A stretch of 64,000 nt of DNA from Vibrio japonicus (GTDB lineage: Bacteria; Pseudomonadota; Gammaproteobacteria; Enterobacterales; Vibrionaceae), in contig NZ_CP102096.1 of assembly GCF_024582835.1 (NCBI RefSeq), forward strand, positions 2,666,001 to 2,730,000, in the 5' to 3' direction. The position numbers and the translations under genes are program-made. The notes beneath the pieces are model-generated. The model was not told the DNA's origin, made no database searches, and saw only the letters and a list, made by a program, of their open reading frames with translations. Position 1 is the stretch's first letter. Every line of letters starts with the position of its first letter. Shown here piece by piece: positions 9,129 to 20,340 of the stretch.

Positions 9129-10757
9129 ATGACCGTTATGGAACATACAAAGGCTGCAACAATTGACCTGACTAAGCACGGACTGCATAACGTAAAAGAG
9201 GTTGTTCGCAACCCTAGTTATGAGCTGTTATTTGAAGAAGAGACTCGTGCTGACTTAGAAGGCTATGAAAAAGGTGTTGTCACTGAACTCGGCGCTGTTG
9301 CCGTTGACACTGGTATTTTTACTGGCCGCTCACCAAAAGATAAATACATCGTTAAGGATGCAACCACTGAAGAACACATGTGGTGGACATCTGACGCAGT
9401 AAAAAATGACAATAAACCAATCTCACAAGAAATCTGGAATGACCTAAAAGAACAGGTAACAAACCAGCTTTCTGGTAAACGTGTATTCGTTGTTGATGGA
9501 TACTGTGGTGCCAACCCAGATACTCGCCTAAGCATTCGTGTAATTACAGAAGTCGCTTGGCAAGCACACTTCGTGAAAAACATGTTTATCCGCCCTTCAG
9601 AAGAAGAGCTAGAAACGTTCGAGCCAGACTTTGTAGTCATGAACGGCGCGAAATGCACGAACAAAAACTGGCAAGAACAAGGCCTGAACTCAGAAAACTT
9701 TACTGTATTTAACCTAACCGAGCGCACACAGCTTATCGGTGGTACGTGGTACGGTGGTGAGATGAAGAAAGGTATGTTTGCTATGATGAACTACTTCCTT
9801 CCTCTACAAGGCATCGCATCAATGCACTGTAGCGCAAACATGGGTAAAGAAGGCGACGTAGCCATTTTCTTCGGCTTGTCTGGTACGGGTAAAACAACCC
9901 TTTCTACTGATCCAAAACGTGAACTGATTGGTGATGATGAACACGGTTGGGACGATGACGGCGTATTTAACTTCGAGGGCGGTTGTTACGCGAAAACCAT
10001 CAAACTATCGAAAGAAGCGGAACCGGATATCTACAACGCTATCCGCCGTGATGCCCTTCTAGAAAACGTAACGGTTCTTTCAGATGGCACTATCGACTTT
10101 GATGACGGTTCGAAAACAGAAAACACTCGCGTTTCTTACCCAATTGAACACATCGAAAACATCGTGAAGCCTGTATCGAAAGGCGGCCATGCGAAGAAAG
10201 TTATCTTCCTATCCGCTGACGCATTTGGTGTGCTACCTCCGGTTTCAAAATTAACACCAGAGCAAACTAAGTATCACTTCCTATCTGGTTTTACAGCAAA
10301 ACTAGCTGGTACTGAGCGTGGCATCACTGAGCCAACACCAACATTCTCTGCATGTTTCGGCGCAGCATTCCTAACTCTACACCCAACGAAGTACGCGGAA
10401 GTTCTCGTTAAGCGTATGGAAGCAGCAGGTGCAGAAGCATACCTAGTGAACACAGGTTGGAACGGCAGTGGCAAACGTATCTCGATTCAGGATACTCGTG
10501 GCATTATTGATGCGATCCTAGATGGCTCTATCGAGCATGCAGAAACTAAGCACATTCCAATCTTTAACTTGGAAGTACCAACTGCGCTGCACGATGTTGA
10601 CCCAACCATCCTTGACCCACGTGACACGTATGTTGATCCACTACAGTGGGAAAGCAAAGCTAAAGATCTAGCTGGGCTTTTCATCAACAACTTCGAGAAG
10701 TACACCGATAATGAAGAAGGTAAATCACTTATTGCAGCTGGCCCACAGCTAGATTAG
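9129..10757 (+). CDS. pckA: Phosphoenolpyruvate carboxykinase (ATP)
   Basis: Converts oxaloacetate and ATP to phosphoenolpyruvate, CO2 and ADP, the entry step of gluconeogenesis, in the cytoplasm. It has 542 residues, the normal size for the ATP-dependent family. Visible motifs: [11 protein letters not shown] near 65, the kinase-1a loop [11 protein letters not shown] at about 249-259, and the metal-binding [17 protein letters not shown] near 269-285. AAGGAG sits 6-7 bases before the ATG. It is monocistronic, with its own terminator. Confidence 0.97.
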   Translation: MTVMEHTKAATIDLTKHGLHNVKEVVRNPSYELLFEEETRADLEGYEKGVVTELGAVAVDTGIFTGRSPKDKYIVKDATTEEHMWWTSDAVKNDNKPISQEIWNDLKEQVTNQLSGKRVFVVDGYCGANPDTRLSIRVITEVAWQAHFVKNMFIRPSEEELETFEPDFVVMNGAKCTNKNWQEQGLNSENFTVFNLTERTQLIGGTWYGGEMKKGMFAMMNYFLPLQGIASMHCSANMGKEGDVAIFFGLSGTGKTTLSTDPKRELIGDDEHGWDDDGVFNFEGGCYAKTIKLSKEAEPDIYNAIRRDALLENVTVLSDGTIDFDDGSKTENTRVSYPIEHIENIVKPVSKGGHAKKVIFLSADAFGVLPPVSKLTPEQTKYHFLSGFTAKLAGTERGITEPTPTFSACFGAAFLTLHPTKYAEVLVKRMEAAGAEAYLVNTGWNGSGKRISIQDTRGIIDAILDGSIEHAETKHIPIFNLEVPTALHDVDPTILDPRDTYVDPLQWESKAKDLAGLFINNFEKYTDNEEGKSLIAAGPQLD

Positions 10758-10782
10758 TGACCTTGTCTTCAAATAAAATTCT

Positions 10783-10807
10783 AAGCCCCTATTTCTAGGG
10801 GCTTTTT
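10783..10807 (+). terminator. Rho-independent terminator after pckA
   Basis: Nine-base-pair stem AAGCCCCTA/TAGGGGCTT with a four-base loop and a T-rich tail. Confidence 0.92.
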
Positions 10808-10948
10808 GTTGCCTCGAACTCCAAAATGTTTCAAGCTAGTCATTGTTCCGTACTGGACGCCTCTTTTTCATTTCGTTGAAAAAGGCTTCATTGAGGCATG
10901 TCTAGCCGTGATTAGGATAGTGAATGGGTGTAAGGGAAGGTCGTAATT

Positions 10949-12850
10949 TTGAAGAGAATCTTGCTACTGAGCACAATATTCCTCATTTGTTTGCTGAGCC
11001 TGTTCGCCATTTCTCTGTATGCCCTACTTCAAACTCGCTACTCTGCAAACATCATTAACTTTGCGTTTCAGCATCTCACGCCTTATTCAGTAGTAGCGCG
11101 AAAAGCCCTGTACTCTCCCCCTTATCAACTAGATCTTGAGGATGTTGAGATAACATCTGAGAGCCAAACATTCCCGATTTCTAAAATCACAATCTGGCTA
11201 AGTCCTTATGTTTTTAGCGATGGCAAGTTGGCTTTTGATTCCCTACTCATCGAGGGAGCTAATATTGATGTGCGGAAGCTAGACACTCAGCTTGCTCGCT
11301 CTGTGCACCTAAACTCGATTTCACTTAAACATGTTGATATTTCAGCTGGACCTTGGTCAATACGAGAGCTCAGTGTGCAAATCAAAGAGCCTGTCTGGGA
11401 AAAGCCTGAACAACTCTTACCCTACGGAGAGTTACAACTCTCAGCACAACAGCTTTATTCTCATGGTGAAGCGTTTGACACGATTCTCATTGATGCCAAA
11501 TATAAGCCCCAGAACAGCACGCTTTATGGTGTTTCTTTTGACTGGCGCGGTGCCAATATTTCCGGACAAGCAGAACAATACCAAAACGGATGGTCGTTGG
11601 TTAATGTCACCATCAATCACTTAAGGCTACCGCCTCAAATACCTTCAGAGCGACTTCTTTCCACACTTGAGTCTCTCAACCTGCCGATAGCTCATATCAA
11701 CAGTCTGGATATTTTAGGAAGCAGCTTTAATTACTCTGGCTGGCGGTTTGAACAACTTGATGCCTCGTTGGAAAATCTATCGCTCGATAAATCAATATGG
11801 CAACAAGAAGAGGGATCTCTCTCATTTGATGCGGAAAGTGCAACACATTCAGCGTTCCAGCTTATTGCGCCCACCTCTAAGCTACGCATTACTCCAGAAG
11901 GCATTGAGTTTGAAGATTTTGATGCCGATTTTAAACAGGGACGAGTCCAAATTGATGGGCTTGTTTCTCCAAATCAAATTAAGTTAAACAGCCTAAAGTT
12001 ATCAGGCATTAAATGGCTGGAAAATACCTCAGAGCTGTTCGACTCCTTACAAGCTGCCTCAACATCACTACAAAATTTTTCCATTCAGACACTGGAAGTA
12101 AATAACAGCCAACTTATTCAGGTGGAACGAAAACCTTACTGGCAGGCGTCTGGGTTTAACGCAACTGGAGTACAACTGTCGCTCATGCGTGATGGAGAAT
12201 GGGGCTTCTTCCAAGGTGAGATCGAGCTCAGTGCAAACAGTGCAAGTTGGGATAACTGGCTAACCACACAAGCTCTGATAAACGCCAAGTCAGACAACAA
12301 CAAAATTGCCCTCACACGAGCCTTCCTACCGCTCGAAAATGGCTATGTCGAAGCAACGGGTCAGTGGGACAGGCTCTCATTGAGTGCGCCTTGGCAATTT
12401 TCACTGTATGGCGATGGTATTCCATTGGAGCAATCTTGGGTTCAAGAAAAGCTGCCTTTTTCACTAACCGGTTTCGCTGAGATTGAGGCTGAACTTTCAG
12501 GCCTATCAGGAGACTACTCCATGTTCGCACACAGTGTAAGTGGAAAAATTGTCGGGCAAATTCATGGTGGGATCGTGGATGCGCGCAGTGCAGATGGTGA
12601 AATACAGTTCAAGCAGACTTGGCCACTTGAGGAAATCCAAATCGGCGCCGACAGAGGACGACTTGTTTTTCATTCTAAAAATGAAAACGCGCAACTCAGC
12701 GGGCGCTTAGATTTAACCAAACCCAAGTTTGGCACTCTGATTCTCAACATCAATCAAGAGTGCCAACAATTGTGGTCTGGAATTTTTGAGCTTACTAATG
12801 TGATAAAAAACATGTGTACCGAGGAAACGGTGGTTTCGCCAACTCAATAG
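10949..12850 (+). CDS. AsmA-like family inner-membrane protein
   Basis: A 633-residue protein with one N-terminal transmembrane anchor (ILLLSTIFLICLLSLFAISL) and a long periplasmic part made of repeated beta-strand segments, the pattern of the AsmA/YhdP superfamily. In that family such proteins form beta-groove structures at the envelope, implicated in lipid transport or outer-membrane homeostasis. I assign the superfamily from overall pattern only. The start codon is TTG with an AAGG site about 9 bases upstream. The C-terminal domain (about 530-610) contains GKIVGQIHGGIVDARSADG. It stands alone between pckA and convergent fabY. Confidence 0.6.
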   Translation: MKRILLLSTIFLICLLSLFAISLYALLQTRYSANIINFAFQHLTPYSVVARKALYSPPYQLDLEDVEITSESQTFPISKITIWLSPYVFSDGKLAFDSLLIEGANIDVRKLDTQLARSVHLNSISLKHVDISAGPWSIRELSVQIKEPVWEKPEQLLPYGELQLSAQQLYSHGEAFDTILIDAKYKPQNSTLYGVSFDWRGANISGQAEQYQNGWSLVNVTINHLRLPPQIPSERLLSTLESLNLPIAHINSLDILGSSFNYSGWRFEQLDASLENLSLDKSIWQQEEGSLSFDAESATHSAFQLIAPTSKLRITPEGIEFEDFDADFKQGRVQIDGLVSPNQIKLNSLKLSGIKWLENTSELFDSLQAASTSLQNFSIQTLEVNNSQLIQVERKPYWQASGFNATGVQLSLMRDGEWGFFQGEIELSANSASWDNWLTTQALINAKSDNNKIALTRAFLPLENGYVEATGQWDRLSLSAPWQFSLYGDGIPLEQSWVQEKLPFSLTGFAEIEAELSGLSGDYSMFAHSVSGKIVGQIHGGIVDARSADGEIQFKQTWPLEEIQIGADRGRLVFHSKNENAQLSGRLDLTKPKFGTLILNINQECQQLWSGIFELTNVIKNMCTEETVVSPTQ

Positions 12851-12873
12851 CAATCCTCTCAATAGGAAACCAC

Positions 12874-13809
12874 TCAAGCCTCAGACGGTATCGTTTCTTG
12901 GATGACGGATTGATAATCAGGGATCAGCATGTAAGTACCCACAAATTCGACTGCAGGCTCATCACCGCTATAAATGGTGACATGAATAACAATGCGCGCT
13001 TTTCGGCCTGCTGCCAATCTATCTAAATCACCACTGATGCCATCAAGTGATGTCGATGCGACCGGGCTTTGCGTCACCGGATGGCGGTATCGAATTCGGC
13101 TATCTACCAACACAATATCACCCTGTAGGTTTCTCTCTTTCATCAATAACCAAGTCATGCCCCATCCAGTCAACGTCGCTAAAGTAAACGCAGACCCTGC
13201 AAACATGGTGTTATGTGGATTGAGATTCGGGTTCAGCTGCGCACTGCACTCAAATTGGTAACCCGTGTATTGGTTGATCTTGATGCCCATCTTATCACTG
13301 ATTGGAATTTGACTTTCCCAACGCTCCTGTAACTCTGAGCACCACTCCGGTTTACGTAGAACATTCGACATAGGGTCAAGTGGCTTCACCATTTGAAGGT
13401 GTCGAACTGGCCCACGTTCATCGGTCAGCTCACCACGACGCTCAAAACCATTCTTTTCGTAGAATGAAATCGCATCTTCACGAGCGTTACACACCAATCG
13501 CTTAGCCCCTTCTTGCAAAGCTAATGACTCCAAAGCCACCAACAACAGTGAGCCCATGCCTTTACTTCGACGAGAACCCTTAACCGCCATATAGCGAATT
13601 TGGCCCTCACTATCAGGTGTAATGTATAAGCGGCCAATCGCCATAGGACGACCACGCCCATCAACAATCATTCGATGAAAGCTCATGGGATCATATTCAT
13701 CACGTTCCGAGCCTAAAGGCATACGCCATGGCTCTCGCAGCATCTGCCAACGAAAATGATAATACTTGTTAAGTTGGTTATCCGTTTTTGGAGTTATCAG
13801 CTTAAACAT
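12874..13809 (-). CDS. fabY: FabY/YiiD: GNAT domain fused to a hotdog thioesterase-like domain
   Basis: Two-domain protein of about 311 residues. Residues 1-150 are a GNAT fold with the acetyl-CoA loop RYMAVKGSRRSKGMGSLLL and the C-terminal FYEKNGF motif. Residues about 165-305 are a YiiD-type hotdog domain (NLNPHNTMFAGSAFTLATLTGWGMTWLLM). Proteins of this architecture act in initiation of fatty-acid synthesis (FabY) in gamma-proteobacteria. The start at 13809 is chosen for the AAAGGAC ribosome site just upstream and the usual MFKLITP beginning. It lies next to dtd and yihY, the same order as in E. coli (yihY-dtd-yiiD). Confidence 0.82.
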   Translation of the reverse strand: MFKLITPKTDNQLNKYYHFRWQMLREPWRMPLGSERDEYDPMSFHRMIVDGRGRPMAIGRLYITPDSEGQIRYMAVKGSRRSKGMGSLLLVALESLALQEGAKRLVCNAREDAISFYEKNGFERRGELTDERGPVRHLQMVKPLDPMSNVLRKPEWCSELQERWESQIPISDKMGIKINQYTGYQFECSAQLNPNLNPHNTMFAGSAFTLATLTGWGMTWLLMKERNLQGDIVLVDSRIRYRHPVTQSPVASTSLDGISGDLDRLAAGRKARIVIHVTIYSGDEPAVEFVGTYMLIPDYQSVIQETIPSEA

Positions 13810-13899
13810 AAAAGTCCTTTTCAATTGCTGCTTCTTGGCAATGTTCGGCTTCAGAAGTAGCGGGATAATTCAGAGCTTCCAAACGCTCCACAGTGGTAT

Positions 13900-14334
13900 T
13901 TATACTTGTAGCCAGAAAGTCACAGGACCATCATTGACCAGCGATACTTTCATATCGGCAGCAAATTGGCCTCTCGCTGTTGGCAATACATTTTCACACA
14001 AATCAGAAAAATGGTCGTATAGACGTTCAGCATCGGCTGGATGAGCCCCACGAGAAAAACCTGCACGTGTCCCTTTTTTCGTGTCTGCTGGCAAAGTAAA
14101 TTGAGAGACGACCAACACCTTTCCGCCTACTTGCTGAACATTAAGGTTCATTTTACCGTCTTCGTCTTCAAAGACACGATAGCTCGTTACGCGCTCAACC
14201 AAGCGCTTCGCTTTCGCTTCATCATCGTCCTTTTCTACACCAAGTAGGACAAGTAGACCTTTGTCGATCTCTCCTACCACTTCTCCATTTACGCGTACGG
14301 CTGCCTCACTCACTCTCTGGATCAGTGCTATCAC
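13900..14334 (-). CDS. dtd: D-aminoacyl-tRNA deacylase
   Basis: Removes D-amino acids mischarged on tRNA, a cytoplasmic proofreading activity. It is 144 residues long, the normal DTD length. The two active-site signatures are present: SQFTLPAD (near residue 78) and NDGPVTFW (near 134-141), the latter including the cross-subunit Gly-Pro motif. The start codon is GTG at 14334. The gene overlaps the end of yihY by 29 bases, so the two are probably translationally coupled. Confidence 0.96.
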   Translation of the reverse strand: MIALIQRVSEAAVRVNGEVVGEIDKGLLVLLGVEKDDDEAKAKRLVERVTSYRVFEDEDGKMNLNVQQVGGKVLVVSQFTLPADTKKGTRAGFSRGAHPADAERLYDHFSDLCENVLPTARGQFAADMKVSLVNDGPVTFWLQV

Positions 14335-15247
14335 TTTGACTTCCTTTATTTGATTGGGTTGGATTTTCTGAACATTTTATCATCTCTTCGACTTCACTCC
14401 AGTGCTCTCTTTCCCCCAGAGCTGCCGTAACTTCCGCACCGACAAGAACAATCAACCAACACAAATAAACCCAAACGAACAAAATAGGAATGGCAGCCAA
14501 TGCCCCATAGATAAGTTGGTAAGAAGGAAAATGAGTAATGTACGCAGCGAAACCTTGCTTGCTTGCCTCAAAGAGCATAGCCGCTATCAGCGCCCCGACA
14601 ATAGAATGCGAGATATGCACTTTCTTATTTGGGACTAATAAATACAGCCCAACAAATGCAAAGAATGACAATAAGAATGGTAACCAGCTTAAGAACAGGT
14701 TGAACGCACTAGACACCGTCTCGCTTTCAAGAATTTTCAACGAGGTCACGTAAGACGTCGCGGCTATACTTGCCCCTACCAAAATCGGTCCTAACGTTAG
14801 CACCATCCAGTACATAGAAAACGAAAAAACGGCACGGCGCTTTTTCTCTACACGCCAAATGTAATTAAGATTTTTATCAATGTTAGAGATCAGCATGAGT
14901 GCAGCGATAAACAAAAAACCACTACCTACTGCGGTCATTTTTCCTGTATTCGCGACAAACTCCAATAACGCACCTTTTACTGCATCGCCAGAGGCCGGAA
15001 CAAAGTTTTGTATCGCAAAGTCCTGAATAACTTCACCAGCACTTTCAAACACTTCAAATGATGAAAGTATGGAGAGTAATACCGTCACCATAGGTACAAT
15101 TGAGAGCAACGTTATATAAGCTAAATACCCAGCGTTAACATTTATCCGATCGTGCCCCATCCGCGACAATAGATACTGACCAAAATGCAGGCAATCTTTC
15201 GCTATTTGCTCAACTTTCAACTTGTAACTCCCTATTGAGTCATTCAT
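14306..15247 (-). CDS. yihY: YihY family inner-membrane protein
   Basis: Polytopic membrane protein of 313 residues in the YihY/BrkB (formerly RNase BN) family. Six or so hydrophobic segments are visible, e.g. [23 protein letters not shown] near 40-62, a segment near 140-165, [21 protein letters not shown] near 185-205, and [29 protein letters not shown] near 243-272. The tail is acidic and Ser-rich. Function is unknown; the old RNase BN assignment is wrong for the family. It is first in a minus-strand run yihY-dtd-fabY. Confidence 0.88.
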   Translation of the reverse strand: MNDSIGSYKLKVEQIAKDCLHFGQYLLSRMGHDRINVNAGYLAYITLLSIVPMVTVLLSILSSFEVFESAGEVIQDFAIQNFVPASGDAVKGALLEFVANTGKMTAVGSGFLFIAALMLISNIDKNLNYIWRVEKKRRAVFSFSMYWMVLTLGPILVGASIAATSYVTSLKILESETVSSAFNLFLSWLPFLLSFFAFVGLYLLVPNKKVHISHSIVGALIAAMLFEASKQGFAAYITHFPSYQLIYGALAAIPILFVWVYLCWLIVLVGAEVTAALGEREHWSEVEEMIKCSENPTQSNKGSQSDSTDPESE

Positions 15248-15280
15248 CCTAGCACCATACTAAACGAAAAAGGGTCAACT

Positions 15281-15922
15281 ATGCCGTATTTACTGGTCTT
15301 TGTATTATCTATTTTTACTCTAACAGGGTGTCAGTCAGCGTATTATTCTGCTATGGAACAAGTTGGATATCACAAACGCGATATCATGGTAGACCGTGTA
15401 GAAGAAGCAAAAGAATCACAGCAGGATGCACAACAAGAGTTCACTAGCGCCCTTGAAGCTATTTCTTCACTGACCAATTTTGATGGTGGAGAGCTAGAAA
15501 GTGTCTATAACCAGATTAATGACAAATATCAGGATAGCGAAAAAGCCGCAAAAAAAGTTCGTGAGCGTATCGCGGCGATTGAAGATGTCTCGGAGGCGCT
15601 GTTTGAAGAGTGGGAGAATGAGCTAGAGCTATATACCAACAGCAATTTACGCCGTTCAAGTGAGCAAAAACTCCGCGAGACAAAGTCCTCTTACAATACC
15701 ATGTTGAGAGCCATGAAACGTGCAGAGCAAAAGATGACGCCAGTACTCAACACTTTGCGCGACAATACGCTTTACTTGAAGCACAACCTAAATGCCAGCG
15801 CGATTGGTTCGCTACAAGGTGAGTTCACCAGCCTAGAGCAAGACATTCAATATGCTATTAAGCAAATGAATGCCGCTATTGCTGAATCTGACAAATTTCT
15901 GCAAAAGCTCAATCAAAAATAA
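15281..15922 (+). CDS. DUF2959 family lipoprotein
   Basis: Predicted lipoprotein of 213 residues. The signal peptide ends in the lipobox LTGC (Cys17), so the mature protein should be lipid-anchored. The rest is almost wholly alpha-helical and charged with coiled-coil character, e.g. EEAKESQQDAQQEFTSALEA. It matches the DUF2959 pattern as I remember it; no function is known. The gene is divergent from yihY, and an inverted repeat without a T-run overlaps the stop of the facing ATPase gene. Confidence 0.75.
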   Translation: MPYLLVFVLSIFTLTGCQSAYYSAMEQVGYHKRDIMVDRVEEAKESQQDAQQEFTSALEAISSLTNFDGGELESVYNQINDKYQDSEKAAKKVRERIAAIEDVSEALFEEWENELELYTNSNLRRSSEQKLRETKSSYNTMLRAMKRAEQKMTPVLNTLRDNTLYLKHNLNASAIGSLQGEFTSLEQDIQYAIKQMNAAIAESDKFLQKLNQK

Positions 15923-15948
15923 TCCGCCAATACGTGCCTAGATTGCCG

Positions 15949-16497
15949 CTAGGCACGATCTTCTAAGTCAGTGACTAAACCGGTTACTTGCTGCACAAAA
16001 GCCACTCTCTCTTCCACTGTTCCCCATGGAACTTCCAATACTTGATATCCAAGCTCCGCATAGGTTTTTACTAGGATTCGGTGAATCTCCAACGCTTCTT
16101 CAAAGCTATGTGGGCGCACAGCATCTTGCACGTAAATGGAGCGTCTAGGTCGACAAGTTAACACCTTACTGTAGTACCCAGCGCTCTCACGCAGAAAGTC
16201 TTCCTCCACGTCACACCCGCCAACTCGCAGATAAGCGATGATGTCAGGGATCGCTCGATCCATGAACGCCATAGGGTGAGTCGTTGCGTTAGCTTTTTGC
16301 TCACGCATCAAATTCAGGCACAAACGAGCGAACTCCGGCAGATTTGTCCACGGCAGTACGCCATCAGGCAATTGGCTTTGCTGCTCAATCAAGGTGCGTG
16401 AGCCTTCGGCATAAGTGGCGAACCCGCATTCACCCAATGCATTCAGTAGCGTGCTTTTGCCCGCGCCCGGCCCGCCAGTAATAATGATCGGCTGCAT
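15949..16497 (-). CDS. AAA-family P-loop ATPase of unknown role
   Basis: Small P-loop protein of 182 residues. Walker A is IITGGPGAGKSTLLNALG at residues 4-21. A FMDRAIPDIIAYL segment (near 79-91) resembles the Walker B/substrate region of nucleoside-kinase-like AAA_28 proteins. The remainder contains RPRRSIYVQDAVRPHSFEEA. It may be a kinase or an ATPase; the substrate cannot be told. It lies downstream of typA on the same strand, separated by a strong terminator. Confidence 0.7.
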   Translation of the reverse strand: MQPIIITGGPGAGKSTLLNALGECGFATYAEGSRTLIEQQSQLPDGVLPWTNLPEFARLCLNLMREQKANATTHPMAFMDRAIPDIIAYLRVGGCDVEEDFLRESAGYYSKVLTCRPRRSIYVQDAVRPHSFEEALEIHRILVKTYAELGYQVLEVPWGTVEERVAFVQQVTGLVTDLEDRA

Positions 16498-16511
16498 ATT
16501 TTTCCCTTATA

Positions 16512-16545
16512 AAAACAAAAAGCCCCGAGCGAAACCCGGGGCTTT
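16512..16545 (-). terminator. Rho-independent terminator after typA
   Basis: Stem AAAGCCCCG/CGGGGCTTT (16519-16527 with 16537-16545). Read on the minus strand it ends in a T-rich tract, so it serves typA. Confidence 0.9.
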
Positions 16546-16573
16546 GATTATTCTATTCCGCTATCGCAGAGAA

Positions 16574-18403
16574 TTACTTCGCTGAGCGAGACGCGCGTTT
16601 ACGGTCGTTCTCAGATAGGTACTTCTTACGAATGCGGATGCTCTCTGGCGTTACTTCTACTAGTTCATCATCATCGATGAATTCTAGCGCTTGCTCAAGA
16701 GTCATAATGATCGGCGGAGTCAGAACCTGCGCGTCATCAGTACCTGATGCACGAACGTTGGTTAGCTGCTTACCTTTAAGCGGGTTAACGGTTAGGTCGT
16801 TGTCGCGGCTGTGAATACCGATAACCATGCCTTCGTACACTTCAACACCGTGACCGATGAATAAGCGACCACGCTCTTGCAGGTTGAACAACGCGTTAGT
16901 CAGAGCTTTACCTGCACCGTTAGAGATCAGTACGCCGTTGTTACGCTGACCGATTACGCCGCCTTTGTGCGGACCGTAGTGGTCAAATGTATGGTAAAGA
17001 AGACCAGAACCTGACGTTAGCGTCATAAATTCAGTTTGGAAACCGATAAGACCACGAGATGGCATAACGAAGTCCATACGTACACGGCCTTTACCGTCTG
17101 GAGCCATGTCTTTTAGCTCACCTTTACGCAGACCAATGTTCTCCATGATGCCGCCTTGGTGCTCTTCCATCACGTCGATAGTTACCGTTTCAAACGGTTC
17201 CATTAGCTGACCATCTTCTTCTTTGATGATTACTTCTGGACGAGATACTGCTAGCTCAAAGCCTTCACGACGCATGTTTTCGATCAGGATAGATAGGTGA
17301 AGTTCACCACGGCCTGATACGCGGAATTTATCTGGATCGTCTGTTTGCTCAACGCGTAGTGCAACGTTGTGTACCAGTTCCTTCTCTAGACGCTCAAGGA
17401 TGTTACGTGAAGTCACGAACTTACCTTCTTTACCTGCGAATGGAGAGGTGTTCACCTGGAACGTCATCGTTACTGTTGGTTCATCAACAGACAGTGCTGG
17501 TAGCGCTTCAACATTACCTTGAGCACAGATGGTGTCAGAGATTTTTAGCTCACCAAGACCGGTGATCGCAATGATGTCGCCAGCGTTCGCTTGCTCTACA
17601 TCATGACGCTCTAGGCCTAGGTAACCCATTACTGTGCCCACTTTGCCGTTACGAGTTTTGCCATCCGCACCGATAATAGTGACTTGCTGGTTTGGTTTTA
17701 CGCTACCACGAGTTACACGAGCAACACCGATAACACCCACGTATGAGCTGTAATCTAGCTGAGAAACTTGCATTTGCAGTGGACCATCTAGGTCAACTTC
17801 TGGTGCTGCTACTTCTTCAACGATGGTTTGGAATAGCGGCTCCATGTCTGTGCCTGTTTCGCCTTCTTCTAGTGCAGCCCAGCCGTTTAGTGCTGATGCG
17901 TAAACCACTTTAAAGTCTAGCTGTTCGTCAGTTGCACCTAGGTTGTCGAATAGGTCGAACACTTGGTCCATAACCCAATCAGGACGAGCGCCTGGACGGT
18001 CAATCTTGTTGATAACCACAATTGGCTTCAGACCGTGAGCGAACGCTTTTTGCGTTACGAAACGCGTTTGTGGCATTGGACCATCAACTGCATCAACAAT
18101 CAGACACACACAATCTACCATCGACATGATACGTTCTACTTCACCACCGAAGTCCGCGTGTCCCGGAGTATCTACGATGTTGATGCGGTAATCATTCCAG
18201 TTGATTGCTGTGTTCTTAGCAAGAATGGTGATACCACGCTCTTTTTCGATATCGTTAGAGTCCATGACACGCTCTTCAGCTTCGCCGCGAGACTCTAGAG
18301 TACCTGATTGTTGTAGTAGTTTATCAACCAGTGTTGTTTTACCGTGGTCAACGTGCGCGATGATCGCGATATTTCTTAATTTATCAATCTGTGGAGTAGC
18401 CAT
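16574..18403 (-). CDS. typA: Ribosome-associated GTPase TypA/BipA
   Basis: Translational GTPase of 609 residues, related to EF-G and LepA, that binds the ribosome A site and assists 50S assembly and cold or stress growth. G motifs are intact: G1 [17 protein letters not shown] near 14-30, G3 [14 protein letters not shown] near 78-91, G4 [15 protein letters not shown] near 130-144. Domain 2 starts near 205 ([20 protein letters not shown]), and the BipA-specific C-terminal domain contains [17 protein letters not shown]. The gene is alone and diverges from glnA over 485 bases, as in many gamma-proteobacteria. Confidence 0.97.
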   Translation of the reverse strand: MATPQIDKLRNIAIIAHVDHGKTTLVDKLLQQSGTLESRGEAEERVMDSNDIEKERGITILAKNTAINWNDYRINIVDTPGHADFGGEVERIMSMVDCVCLIVDAVDGPMPQTRFVTQKAFAHGLKPIVVINKIDRPGARPDWVMDQVFDLFDNLGATDEQLDFKVVYASALNGWAALEEGETGTDMEPLFQTIVEEVAAPEVDLDGPLQMQVSQLDYSSYVGVIGVARVTRGSVKPNQQVTIIGADGKTRNGKVGTVMGYLGLERHDVEQANAGDIIAITGLGELKISDTICAQGNVEALPALSVDEPTVTMTFQVNTSPFAGKEGKFVTSRNILERLEKELVHNVALRVEQTDDPDKFRVSGRGELHLSILIENMRREGFELAVSRPEVIIKEEDGQLMEPFETVTIDVMEEHQGGIMENIGLRKGELKDMAPDGKGRVRMDFVMPSRGLIGFQTEFMTLTSGSGLLYHTFDHYGPHKGGVIGQRNNGVLISNGAGKALTNALFNLQERGRLFIGHGVEVYEGMVIGIHSRDNDLTVNPLKGKQLTNVRASGTDDAQVLTPPIIMTLEQALEFIDDDELVEVTPESIRIRKKYLSENDRKRASRSAK

Positions 18404-18627
18404 GGATTTGATTCACTCGATATAAGAAGCTCGCTCATATTATGAGCGAGCTTTGTTGATTAAAAAAACGGCCATAATGTACCAGATTTTAGCGAAAAAC
18501 CCAGAAATATGTGATCTGTTCAGTTGATTTTCAATAAACAAAGTGAAATCTAAACCCAGAACGCTGCGAGTCAGCCGACAACTCAATTGACAATTGATAT
18601 AAAACTGGGCTCAATGGAAGGCGGTTT

Positions 18628-18644
18628 TGTATTATATTGGTGCA
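18628..18644 (+). promoter_or_regulatory. Weaker NtrC-like half-site upstream of glnA
   Basis: The 17-mer TGTATTATATTGGTGCA keeps the right NtrC arm TTGGTGCA but has a degenerate left arm. It lies 12 bases before the stronger NtrC site. A further outward-facing pair TGGTGCA/TGCACCA lies near 18689-18708. Confidence 0.5.
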
Positions 18645-18656
18645 CCGCATCGATAG

Positions 18657-18673
18657 TGCACCAGAAAGGTGCA
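18657..18673 (+). promoter_or_regulatory. NtrC enhancer-type binding site upstream of glnA
   Basis: TGCACCAGAAAGGTGCA is a 17-base dyad (TGCACC-N5-GGTGCA) matching the NtrC (NRI) consensus. It lies about 100 bases upstream of the sigma-54 promoter, the usual enhancer distance. NtrC itself is encoded downstream in the same cluster. Confidence 0.85.
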
Positions 18674-18756
18674 AGACAAGATCATTTTGGTGCAACATTC
18701 TGCACCAACTTTACGCCCAAACCACTAATTTATTGAAATTAATGGAATAATATTTT

Positions 18757-18772
18757 TGGCATGGTTTTGGCT
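18757..18772 (+). promoter_or_regulatory. Sigma-54 promoter of glnA
   Basis: TGGCATGGTTTTGGCT has the diagnostic GG at -24 and GC at -12 with exactly 10 bases between them. Transcription should start near 18783, giving a leader of about 105 bases. The rest of the 485-base typA-glnA gap holds NtrC sites and AT-rich DNA, and no gene. Confidence 0.82.
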
Positions 18773-18888
18773 TTATAAAAATCAGCATCGGTTAATACAT
18801 TTGAAAAGAAATTAACCAATGCTGGTCCTTAAGATTTAGTTTAAGTATCAAGCCATCACCGCTTTAATAACACTGGAGGTTATCCAAC

Positions 18889-20298
18889 ATGTCAGTAGAA
18901 AACGTTCTATCGCTGATCCAAGAAAACGAAGTTAAGTTTGTTGACCTACGCTTTACTGATACCAAAGGTAAAGAGCAACACATTTCTATCCCTGCTCATC
19001 AAATCGACGCAGACTTCTTCGAAGAAGGTAAGATGTTCGATGGTTCTTCAGTTGCTGGCTGGAAAGGTATTAACGAGTCAGATATGGTCATGATGCCAGA
19101 CGCTGCCTCTGCTGTTCTTGACCCATTCACTGAAGATGCAACACTAAACATTCGTTGTGACATCCTAGAGCCAGCAACTATGCAAGGCTACGACCGTGAC
19201 CCACGCTCTATCGCAAAACGTGCTGAAGATTACATGCGTTCTACTGGTGTTGCCGATACTGTACTTGTTGGTCCTGAGCCAGAGTTCTTCCTATTTGACG
19301 ACGTGAAGTTCGCAACTGACATGTCTGGTTCTTTCTTCAAGATTGACGACGTAGAAGCAGCATGGAACACAGGCAGCGAAATCGAAGGTGGTAACAAAGG
19401 TCACCGTCCTGGCGTTAAAGGCGGTTACTTCCCAGTAGCTCCTGTTGATTCTTCTCAAGACATCCGCTCTGCAATGTGTCTGATCATGGAAGAAATGGGT
19501 CTGGTTGTTGAAGCACACCACCACGAAGTAGCGACTGCAGGTCAAAACGAAATCGCAACTCGCTTCAATACGCTAACGACTAAAGCGGACGAAATCCAAA
19601 TCTACAAGTACGTAGTACACAATGTTGCTCACGCATTTGGTAAAACGGCGACTTTCATGCCTAAACCACTTGTAGGCGATAACGGTAGCGGTATGCACGT
19701 TCACCAATCTCTAGCAAAAGATGGCGTTAACCTATTCGCGGGTGACAAGTACGGCGGCCTATCTGAAATGGCACTGTACTACATCGGTGGTATCATCAAG
19801 CACGCACGTGCACTGAACGCACTGACTAACCCATCAACGAACTCATACAAGCGTCTTGTTCCACACTACGAAGCGCCAGTTATGCTAGCTTACTCAGCGC
19901 GTAACCGTTCTGCTTCTATCCGTATCCCTGTGGTACCAAGCCCGAAAGCACGTCGTGTAGAAGTTCGCTTCCCAGACCCAGCAGCAAACCCATACCTAGC
20001 GTTTGCAGCATTGCTGATGGCTGGCCTTGACGGTATCAAGAACAAGATCCACCCAGGCGAAGCAATGGACAAGGACCTTTACGACCTTCCAGCAGAAGAA
20101 GCAGCAGAAATCCCAACAGTTGCTGAATCACTACAACAGGCGCTACAGTGCCTAGACGAAGATCGCGAGTTCCTAACTGCGGGTGGCGTATTCTCAGATG
20201 ACTTCATCGACTCTTACATCAAGCTTAAGACTCAAGAAGTTGAGAAAGTAAACGTAGCTGTTCACCCACTAGAGTTTGAACTTTACTACTCAGTGTAA
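18889..20298 (+). CDS. glnA: Glutamine synthetase, type I
   Basis: Makes glutamine from glutamate, ammonia and ATP; forms dodecamers in the cytoplasm. It has 469 residues, the standard GSI-beta length. Motifs: DGSSVAGW near 50, [10 protein letters not shown] near 128-137, [17 protein letters not shown] near 177, the ATP-binding [17 protein letters not shown] near 259-275, NRSASIRIP near 338, and the adenylylation site in [10 protein letters not shown] (Tyr near 398), so control by GlnE is expected. GGAGG precedes the ATG. Transcription should be NtrC- and sigma-54-dependent. Confidence 0.98.
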   Translation: MSVENVLSLIQENEVKFVDLRFTDTKGKEQHISIPAHQIDADFFEEGKMFDGSSVAGWKGINESDMVMMPDAASAVLDPFTEDATLNIRCDILEPATMQGYDRDPRSIAKRAEDYMRSTGVADTVLVGPEPEFFLFDDVKFATDMSGSFFKIDDVEAAWNTGSEIEGGNKGHRPGVKGGYFPVAPVDSSQDIRSAMCLIMEEMGLVVEAHHHEVATAGQNEIATRFNTLTTKADEIQIYKYVVHNVAHAFGKTATFMPKPLVGDNGSGMHVHQSLAKDGVNLFAGDKYGGLSEMALYYIGGIIKHARALNALTNPSTNSYKRLVPHYEAPVMLAYSARNRSASIRIPVVPSPKARRVEVRFPDPAANPYLAFAALLMAGLDGIKNKIHPGEAMDKDLYDLPAEEAAEIPTVAESLQQALQCLDEDREFLTAGGVFSDDFIDSYIKLKTQEVEKVNVAVHPLEFELYYSV

Positions 20299-20340
20299 TA
20301 ACACTTAGTGTACAGAGTTTAACCGTGTTACATAATTATC

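Noticed and set aside
9263..9727. A 154-codon minus-strand frame within pckA
   Set aside because: It is a shadow of the strongly biased pckA codons.
10949..12850. Calling the AsmA-like protein asmA or yhdP by name
   Set aside because: Only the overall pattern matches; it is much shorter than YhdP and I see no signature that fixes the subfamily.
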